Positions 55,935 to 64,000 of a stretch of DNA of 64,000 nucleotides are shown here, in pieces. How positions within the stretch are numbered: position 1 is the stretch's first letter; each line of letters begins with the position of its first letter. The notes under the pieces are model-generated. The model saw only the letters and a list, made by a program, of their open reading frames with translations, was not told the origin of the DNA and did no database searches. Both the position numbers and the translations under genes were made by a program. The stretch is from Deroplatys truncata (taxonomy: Eukaryota > Arthropoda > Insecta > Mantodea > Mantidae), in NCBI GenBank assembly GCA_030765065.1, contig CM060978.1, forward strand, positions 111,891,692 to 111,955,691, written 5' to 3'.

Positions 55935-56440
55935 TCATGCACGACGTATATGTGAAAGCCGATTCGTATAAAAAAGGTCTGTAGGAAATTTTAAATTTTC
56001 ACGGAAATTTTCTGGGTTAGAGTTTCTAAACACACATATTTGGTGACTTTCTCAAATTTACAGGAACTTATTCTTAAATGCCAGAATCGATAAGCGAGTA
56101 AGAATGGTTTTATCGGAAGAAAAATTAGATGAAATTAGGGCAATTTTATAACTCTCGAAGGAAATCCCTATGCTATCGGTCTGAAAAATCAGGTTTTTCG
56201 AAAGGAGCCCATGAGACATCTAAACATTAAAATTGAAACATTGTTTACATAAAAATTGGCGATATTACGGAGCGAAGCTTTAGGGAGCCAGGTGCAACCA
56301 CGCAACATCCCGCTATCTCCAGACAAAAATATTCTGACCGCTCTGTAGGTATGTGTTTATGTTCAGAAACGTTTGCAACTATCAGGCGCAAACTATAACA
56401 ATGTTTTGACCTCATTTTATTTTCTGGAAATTGTTTTATA
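55935..56440 (+). pseudogene. Possible DUF4817-type mobile-element fragment, copy 3
   Basis: It shares blocks with copy 1 (11.1-11.5 kb): TATGTGAAAGCCGATTCGTA, CGGAAGAAAAATTAGATGAA, ATTGAAACATTGTTTAC, GGAGCGAAGCTTTAGGGAGC. The translation gives HDVYVKADS like copy 2's VYDTNVKAES, and an L.EEKLDEI-like stretch. Broken by stops throughout. Confidence 0.5.
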
Positions 56441-56819
56441 TCTGCATCTATCATTTCTAAATCATTTATTCAGCAAGTAATGTTTATTTAAGATGCTTTA
56501 TTAATTAAAAACACACTTTAAAATACCCAAATTTGGCACACAAATTTGGCGACTCGTGAATGTCGCGAAAAGTTTTAAGATCTTTAAAATGAAAGCATAT
56601 AAGTAATTTGTAACATACTTACGTGTGTTTTTGACACACATTATATTTATATGCATGTCTCCCGCTATTTTAATCACTTTAGTGTGTTTCGCGAATTTGC
56701 ATTCTTAAGTACTTACAACATTGTAAGTCGCCATTGGGGTTGTCATCTCAATACAATTTGAGATCTCCTTATAGTTTACCGGGAAACATGCGAATCAGTT
56801 GGGAAATTTAATGTCGTAC

Positions 56820-56905
56820 CGGCATGTTGCCATGGTTGCTTAGTAGTTAGAGCAACCGGACGGAAACCGGGAGATCCGTGGTTCAAATCCCGGTGATGTC
56901 ACTGA
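56820..56905 (+). repeat. tRNA-like SINE head
   Basis: A-box-like TGCTTAGTAGTTAGAGCAAC and B-box GTGGTTCAAATCCC in the right order and spacing, but acceptor stems do not pair. No long body was recognised downstream. Confidence 0.55.
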
Positions 56906-56909
56906 ATGT

Positions 56910-57500
56910 TTCAGTCGTCTGATTCTACCTTTCCAATATTTGTAATGTTCAATGTTTTGATAGGATGAATAATTAAGAATTTATAACTTTTCCGTTTGCA
57001 TTATTGTACATCAAATCTGGTATCACGGGAAACAGTATACTTCCGATAGTATAATAGGAACAGGCATGAAAGGTTTAAAAGTTTTATTTTAAGGGTTTAA
57101 ATAAGTAAAGTTAATAAGGGAATTAAACCCTTTATTATGATTTCAAGGCATAAACTTTTGTTACTGAAATTCACAATAACGGCTTTATTAGTGGTTATCT
57201 TATTGAGATATGTGCGCAAATAGAAAAAGAGAGGGAACATAGGGAGAGAGTGGGGAAGGAAGGGAAAGAAAGGGAGGAGGTCAGAATGAAGAATCTTCGT
57301 AGTTAAAGCAACAACACGAGCGTAGCCGTGGGTTCTGACTGAATATAATGAATCATTCCATACATTTAAGTTTTATAAATGGAAATACTAAGTTATTCGT
57401 GCAAGTCTTAAACCTTATTTTAATGGTATATTTTTCATTTCTAAATGCTGAATGTAATTCTTGTAAAATATCCGTTTGTTTATTTGTTATTTATCCTAAT
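56910..57500. other. unassigned AT-rich DNA
   Basis: A purine-rich GGGAGAGAGTGGGGAAGGAAG patch lies at about 57,241-57,275. Nothing else noted. Confidence 0.3.
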
Positions 57501-57502
57501 TC

Positions 57503-58207
57503 CTTATCTACTACTAATCTATAGTAAGTAGAGGAAACATTGCATTCCACTAAACAATTCAACACCAAGATTTCACTCGAAATACACGCTTTGAGGCTCC
57601 CAGAAACCAAAAATAAAGTATTTCTAAAAAAATGTGTGTGTGTGTGTGAACATCATAATTGAAACACACAGCTTGGTATCTAAGCTCAGTGTCTTCCAAG
57701 GATGTGACACAAAGATTTCCAAGAAAATTCCTCCATCCCAAAGTACATGGACCTAAAATTTGAATGACAAAGAAAGGTATATCTTGAACAATTTCTTGTA
57801 TAACTGGTAAATCCTAAGAAATAGACGAAATCCGATTACTTAAAAAATGTAAATCATTGAAGCACACAGTTTGTGCCAAATAACGTTTTTATGGCGTTAA
57901 ACACTTCCGAGATATTCTTTGTTATTGGTTTGAATTTTCAAATACTTTTCTGAAGTGTCGCAATTCTTTTTTCTTGTGGCTATACAAAGATTTCAAAGTC
58001 ATCACATAACGACAGTTTTTTCAAACATGTGACTATCGCTTTATCTATTGTATCCTGCTTATACCCACAACGAAATCTATAAATCCCTAATGAAAGTTTA
58101 TATCGATTAACATTCGTTGTGATTATCTAGCAAGTAGATACAAGAATACGCTTTTGTAAGAATAGTTTGTAGGAGAGTGAGTAGATGTAAATACGCATCA
58201 GATATTC
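57503..58207 (-). repeat. 860-bp repeat, copy O
   Basis: Minus copy from TATCTACTACTAATCTATAG to GAGAGTGAGTAGATG and ACGCATCAGATATTC. Internally deleted by about 150 bp relative to the family around 57,740-57,770, and strongly diverged. Confidence 0.8.
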
Positions 58208-58209
58208 TT

Positions 58210-59985
58210 ATTTTTTAAATTCCTTTCAGACACAAAATGCTCTTTCGAATTCCCGTCTTGCGACCCAGGTCAGAATCGAACTCGTTGCAACCTATGCCGC
58301 TGTTGCAGAGATGTAGACCAGAGTGTAGGTGGAGGAGAGGGGGTGATTGTGATGGACCATCTGATGCAAGCTGTTACATGCGTGGTGTATGATGGGACTT
58401 CATTGACTCTCATTCAGAGTACAGTCTCGTAAAGAAAAGCCACGATGTCAAGTCCAACGCTTTCTGCTTTAATGACAGAAAACTTGTTCAAGTTATCGTT
58501 ATTCTCGGGCTTCGAGAAATTGTAAAAGTCATTTTCGCGGTATAACAGCAAAATAAATATTTAGTTATTTAACTTTCTATAATACGAGTTCAAGATGTGA
58601 GAAATTTTAATGACAAATGCGAACTTTACCGTGATATACTTTAACAAGAGTAGTGACGATGCTTCAGTCAGTGTACAATCACCATGCTTTGAAAATGTTA
58701 ATAGGGGAGGACGATAATAAAGCGGAATATGGCTTTATGGGAAGAAGCCCAGAATATACATCGTCAACATTCTACCCAAATTTCCCTCCGTTATTTACAC
58801 TTATCTCGTTTACGCTTGCAAATGAGCCTATAAGCTCTAATAGATACTAAACGGGTCCTATTAACTTTCTGTGAGTCTAGGGCTGGACAGACAGTGCTCA
58901 TAATAACTCACATTAAAACGGTTTAACCTCAATTAAGTTATTGGTTAACTATCACAACTTGTGATATTACTCTTGATAGTTTAGTAAAAAAGACTGATAA
59001 CCTACTGTTATCAGTATTTTAGAAAAAGAAAGGAAAAATGTAGTTTTTCATCTATAGAAAGTCGAACAGATAAATAAAACAGTTCAGCACTCATTAAGAA
59101 AACAGAAAAGACCTCATAGTCTATAAAACATACTATGCTTCCGTACGTAACACGCGTTCATGTTGGAAAACTGAACATAAGTGAAGATAAAGGCAATTTG
59201 GCTACTTTAAAATATAGTTTTATTCACTTTTACAATCGCAGCCCTCACTCCGTACTGTTAGTGTTAGTCTGCAGATATTTCTTTAGAGTAAGAAAGTAAA
59301 CAATAAATACTCTGAACAATCGTGATGTTTATAATAAAACAGCTTACATTAGTTTCATATTTTTGATAGGAACAAAGGCCGAACAGTTTTTTAGTAATTC
59401 TCTTAATTGGAAAACGGCTAACATGCATAATGGTTAAATTATTAATTACTACCTCTTTTTTGCACGCGAGTTTTTTTTCTTTTCTTTTTTGTGCAAGTTT
59501 AATCTGTTTAACCGAGTTGCAAGCCATATTGGACAGTGAATGAATGCACGACAAGAACATTCAATGAACCCGGGGTACATAGAGTTATCTACACGATGTC
59601 TTGTTTCTTCGGCATAAGCAAAATCTTCGGAGGAATCTCAACCAGGCAACTCACCTAATCCAAGATCCGAACTCTTGTCCCTCGAGGAAGAGTCTCATTG
59701 GGCTCACTCTTCCTACACCACTGAGATGATTTTCACACAACTTTAAGAGAGAAAAACAAAGCAAAGCACGCCAAATGCCAACGTGAACAGCAAGAGCTCA
59801 CCTCTTCTATTGTCCCTTTCCCTTCTGAACCATAATTCCTCTTTCTTTGTATCTCATTATAAAAGGCATACTCTCAAGTCTATCCATTTGTATTTAACCT
59901 CTAAATTATCACACACTGCAATGAAATAACTATCTGAAAGTGTGGAGTACAACATAACAGTATCTCTTATATCTTCGTCATATAC
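58210..59985. other. unassigned AT-rich DNA, about 1.8 kb
   Basis: A tRNA-like B-box on the minus strand near 59,670 (AAGAGTTCGGATCTTGG) and a weak one near 58,275 may be SINE scraps. Open frames are short and featureless. Confidence 0.3.
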
Positions 59986-59987
59986 TT

Positions 59988-60829
59988 TTACTTTCTCTAC
60001 TACGTATAGTAAGTAGGAGATTGCATTCTATAAAAAAATTCTATATCGAGATTTCACCGGAAATACATGTTTTGAGGCCCCCTGAATCAGAAAAAGTATT
60101 TTTAGAAAAAATTCCGCGCGCGTGTGTGTCTGAACAGCATAACTCAAAAACAAGTCGGATAAATACCAAAGTTGGTATTTAGGTTCAGTATGTTTTAAAG
60201 ATGCGACACGAAGATTTTCAAGAAAATCCCCCCATCCCAGACTACTCTTTTTCGAAAATTTTGATTTCCTCAAAAATAGCTCTAACGATTTTGATTAAAA
60301 TATCATATGTTTAAGATATTATGACAAATGAAATGTATATCTTGAATTTTCTAAGAATGTCCCCAAAACTCGTCTTCCTTCTGAATGAATTTTGCATAAC
60401 TGGTAAACCGTAAAAGATAGACAAAATTTTACTACACAAAAAATATAGATCTCGTTAAAACACATAATTTATGTCCAATACATGTTTTTATCGAGTGAAC
60501 CATTTCTGAAATATTCCTTGTTATTTGTTTGAATTTTCTAATACTTATACCTTTTCTCAAATGGGAATTCGTTAATTTTGTTGTTGTTGTTTTTTATGTC
60601 CTGGACATGCAAACAAAACTGAATGCTCTACATAACCAGTTCTTAAAAGATTTGACTGTCGCTTAAAGCCTACCATATTCTCCTTGCACCTGTAAGAAAA
60701 TTAGCAATACGATAGTTTCTGCAAATTTTTATATCAATTAACATGAAGTATATGGAGAATAAGCGTTTGTAAAAATAGTTTGTGCAAGGGTAGAGACAGT
60801 CGTGTGAATGTAACACTTAAGATTTTTTA
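59988..60829 (-). repeat. 860-bp repeat, copy P (complete)
   Basis: Complete minus copy, from TTACTTTCTCTACTACG to GTAGAGACAGTCGTGTGAA and TAACACTTAAGATTTTTT. Confidence 0.95.
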
Positions 60830-61250
60830 GTTTCTTTTCCACTTACAGAGGAGGGTGAATATTGTATTCGACTCGAGGGGATATCAAGATTTCACTTGAG
60901 ATAAACATTTTGAAGTCTTTAAAATGTAAAGAAAGGGTCGTTGGGCACATCTATGTACCTTTGTCTATCTGTGAACAGTATAACTGAAAAACTAAAATTT
61001 AAAGAATAGAAATTTTATACTTCAAAAAAAGGTATCCTCTAAGGATGCAAAGCGAAGATTTTTACACAATTCCCAAACATCTTGGTTTTCTCAAAAATCC
61101 CTCTAGCAAAGTTTATTAAAATATAACAATTTGGGAATGTTAGGATGAAAAATAAAATGCATATCTTGAATTTCCTGTAAACAGCCTGTGAGGTGTTTTA
61201 TTAATAACTGCGAAAACATTAAAAGATTAACCAAAACTTAATACCTACTG
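60830..61250 (-). repeat. 860-bp repeat, copy Q (half, older)
   Basis: It follows copy P directly in the same orientation (CTTTTCCACTTACAGAGGAG start) and shares TCTGTGAACAGTATAACTG and ATGCATATCTTGAATTTCC. It breaks off where copy R begins in the other orientation. Confidence 0.8.
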
Positions 61251-61949
61251 AAAAAATTTTGATGTGTTACATTCACATGACTTTCTCTACTTCCAGGTTT
61301 ATTAGTGAGTATGTAAATATTCTTACGAAAGATTATTTTCCTATCTTCTTCATTTTAATCCAGATAAAACTTACCCGAAATAAGTTGCTTACACATTTAG
61401 TTATAGATAGAAAGGGAACAGCGATAGCCAAATGTTTAAGAACTAGACGCTATATGCTGACCTTATAATTCCATACCGTTTCATGCAATGGCGTAAGAAA
61501 CAACTTAATGCTGAAAGGACTTTAAGAGAATGACCAAGTATTGAACAATTCGAACCATTAATAATGGATATGTCGGAAATGGCTGATGCCACAAAAAAGT
61601 TATTTGAAATGAATGGTGTATCTTAAAGAGATCTACATTTCTTGTGCGATACGTTTTCGTCTATCGCTTCGTTTATAAGTTATACAAGATTATACAACTT
61701 CCTTCCGAATGAAGAGGACTTCAAAGGCTACTCCCAGTTCAAGGTATACATTTTATTTGTCATGTAAGTATCTTTAATATATAGCATTTTAATCAACATC
61801 GTTAGAGCAATTTTTTAAAAATAAAAATGTTCCATGTAAAGCATAGTTTGGGATGGGGGGATATTCTTGAAACTCTTCGTATCGATGTTTAGGAGATACT
61901 GTACTCAAATAAGTTTGGTGTTTATGCGACTTTTCATTTGAGATATACT

Positions 61950-62019
<70 letters not shown>

Positions 62020-62167
62020 ACACACGCACACGCACACGCAAACGCGGACTGTTTCCAAAAATGCTTTATTTGGATTCAAGGGCCTCAAAACATGTATTTT
62101 TCGGTATCGCATTTTTTGGTGGAATGCAATATCTTCTCTAGCAACATGTACGTGGTAGAGAAGGTAA
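61251..62167 (+). repeat. 860-bp repeat, copy R (complete)
   Basis: Plus copy from TTTTGATGTGTTACATTCAC to ACGTGGTAGAGAAGGTAAAT. It has a mixed (TC)n(CA)n tract at the family's microsatellite position. Confidence 0.9.
61951..62045. repeat. (TC)n/(CA)n microsatellite in copy R
   Basis: About 30 bp of TC followed by about 60 bp of CA with interruptions. Frames with poly-Ser-Leu, His-Thr or Cys-Val repeats here are artefacts. Confidence 0.95.
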
Positions 62168-62174
62168 ATATAGA

Positions 62175-63550
62175 TATCGTTAAGATATCTACATCATTTT
62201 TGTAACATAAATTTGTTGTGTTATTAACATTTCTAAAACTTTGGTGTTTTAGTTTACATTTTTCCAAAGTATTAAGCATAATATTTGAAATGTTCGTGGT
62301 GTTTGATTTTTTTTATTTATTTCTGTTTGTTTTGTTTCTATAAATTCATGCTAAGTATTCAATATCGACATCTAGCATAAATGTATCGATCACATTCTGC
62401 GTATAAAAATAAAGATATGGAAATCGGCAGAACAAGGCATGTGACATACACATTTGATGCAGAGTGTCAACCATTATATACTATTTGGAAGTGCTAAGAC
62501 GCAAGAAGAAGTCTTCTTTGAGGATCGTCATTTAATAATACGAATTTGAGGATTTACGTTCGATGAGAAGTAATATGTTATTATCATTGTACATTGAGGT
62601 CCTCAGAGATGACCATGAAGAAGCAACAGCCGCAATTTAAAATAGCTATTATTAATTATTGTTTGGATGGAAGGTCAGGGTCGTGTGAGGGGAGAGAGTG
62701 CAAGGATAGGATTTAGTGGCCCCCCTACCGCGTGGGAGTAGGGTAACGGTCCTTGTCATCTTGTACTGGAAACTTCGTAACTTATATCTGCAAATACGAT
62801 CAGATGGCGTGGTCAACTGAATCCATTATATTTCTTATTTCTCTTTTTCCAAGAGATTTTCTCCGACCTCAGCGTATCTCAGACAGGTCTGCCTGTATCA
62901 CGTCTTCTCTTTGGTTTTATCGTCAGATTTGTTTCGCAAGTCATTCAGAATTCATTCTATTTAATTGCCTGTATTCCGAAATCTTGTCATTAAGCAAAAT
63001 ATTCCAATATCTGTCTGGGTTGTGTTGCTCATTTTAACCATCTGGTGCAGCCTTTGCCGAGTGTAGAACATCATCTCTGCTGTTATTTTATCCCGTTCTA
63101 TGGTCAGCCAGGATCATGAACCATACTGTAAACACGCAATAACCATTGTTTTATAAAATTATAATTGAAGTATCACACACACTTTTGCATTCTCCAGAAG
63201 AATATGATCACAAGAAGTGACTATAACTTTTTAACTTGATGAAACATTTTATTTCCTACTGCGAGTTTTGATCCGACGTTGTTCTCTTCTGAATACCATG
63301 ACTAGTTTTGTGCGGATGTTTCCAAAATAAATACTTTGTACAGTTTTTGCAATTCATAATTGCAGCTCTGTAATATATTAAAGGCTGTACACCAGCATAA
63401 GATATTTTACGCAATCCTACAGTTATAAACATGTTGTTATTGTATTCAACTTCGTGCATAATTGGCTCATTTTCTACAGTAATGGCGTACTACTGGTATT
63501 CCAAGTTGGGCTGGCTTTTAAAGAGCAGATGAAACCATGCGATATTCTTT
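62175..63550. other. unassigned DNA, about 1.4 kb
   Basis: The 94-codon frame 62,753-63,037 has no domain I recognise. A GGAAGGTCAGGG...GTGGCCCCCC patch near 62,665-62,745 is GC-richer. Confidence 0.3.
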
Positions 63551-63555
63551 TCTCT

Positions 63556-63830
63556 GAGTAACGAATAGTTCCCGAGGTCACGGTTTCAAACTCGGTGGAG
63601 GGTGATGGAGTTTTGGGCGTAAACAGTTTAAAAAAACTTTTAGCCGGTGATCTCGTGTCGTCGATTTACGGCACGTAAAAGAACATCAAGGCTGATAAAG
63701 AAATTATTGCTCTGGGTAAAATCATTTGCCTCTGGTAAAATTTCTTGTCTTTCACGCCCAATATAGAATGTGACGCTAAGGACTGTAGTAGTTAAAGAGC
63801 GTCCATAAATAAAACTCAATTTAATTTATC
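63556..63830 (+). repeat. tRNA-headed SINE, family 1, copy 3 (5'-truncated)
   Basis: It begins in the B-box region (CCCGAGGTCACGGTTTCAAA) and lacks the A-box. It keeps GTCGATTTACGGCACGTAAA, GAACATCAAGGCTGATAAAG and AGAGCGTCCATAAATAAAA. Confidence 0.85.
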
Positions 63831-64000
63831 TGAGTAACGAAAATGCGAAAACCTTGTACATTATTAAATATAAAATAATTAGGATCTTAATTTATAATTA
63901 CTTATCATACTGTGTTGATAACAGGCTACATCACAATCCTTAAAGCCTGCTCAGTTCTCTCCCAGCAAGGGAATGCAAATAAGTGGCTCTCTTGCTTTTA

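Noticed and set aside
1-64000. CRISPR arrays, operons or bacterial promoters
   Set aside because: No regularly spaced direct repeats of suitable size; the repeats, SINEs and mariners are eukaryotic, so bacterial features are not expected.

Overview
This 64 kb window looks like a gene-poor stretch of a large, AT-rich, transposon-laden arthropod genome. An insect is most likely, possibly polyneopteran; this is inferred from the mix of elements (several degenerate mariners, a Jockey-like LINE, a Ty3/Gypsy element, tRNA-headed SINEs, an insect-type Mutator-like domain), not from a diagnostic gene. I found no host protein-coding gene. The only apparently intact gene is tRNA-Thr(CGT) on the minus strand near the left end, with a Pol III T-run just after it. 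Long open frames elsewhere are transposon fragments or translations of microsatellites and T-rich DNA.

Layout. 0-5 kb: tRNA-Thr, a diverged inverted repeat with arms of about 200 bp (1.2-2.0 kb), and SINE fragments. 5.4-11.0 kb: T-rich tract, a tRNA-headed SINE, then a decayed Ty3/Gypsy retrotransposon in the order leader, gag-like coiled coil, protease (DTG), reverse transcriptase/RNase H, integrase. 11-17 kb: a possible DUF4817-type fragment, a non-LTR RT tail, a broken mariner with TIRs, a GC-rich repeat, and a second mariner (1,301 bp) inserted at TA inside a copy of the main repeat. 17.6-20.9 kb: head-to-tail array of that repeat. 22-32 kb: more copies, a SINE, a third mariner (minus strand), a Jockey-like RT fragment with a short 5S-rRNA-like segment after it, and a Mutator-like transposase remnant. 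34-35 kb: a 958 bp PIF/Harbinger-like element flanked by TAA and apparently inserted in a SINE. 35.6-43 kb: nested and solitary copies of the main repeat, and SINEs. 43-57 kb: SINEs, microsatellites, a second copy of the third mariner's family, and two more DUF4817-like fragments. 57-62 kb: a cluster of four main-repeat copies. 63.5 kb: SINE.

The strongest candidate for something undescribed is a non-coding repeat of about 860 bp, present as about 18 copies or fragments covering roughly a fifth of the window. It has a short inverted motif (ACTTTCTCTACT) near both ends, a CA microsatellite at a fixed internal position, tandem as well as dispersed copies, self-nesting, and no open frame of its own. 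It resembles a non-autonomous DNA transposon, perhaps of the Helentron-associated type, but its class is not settled by this sequence.
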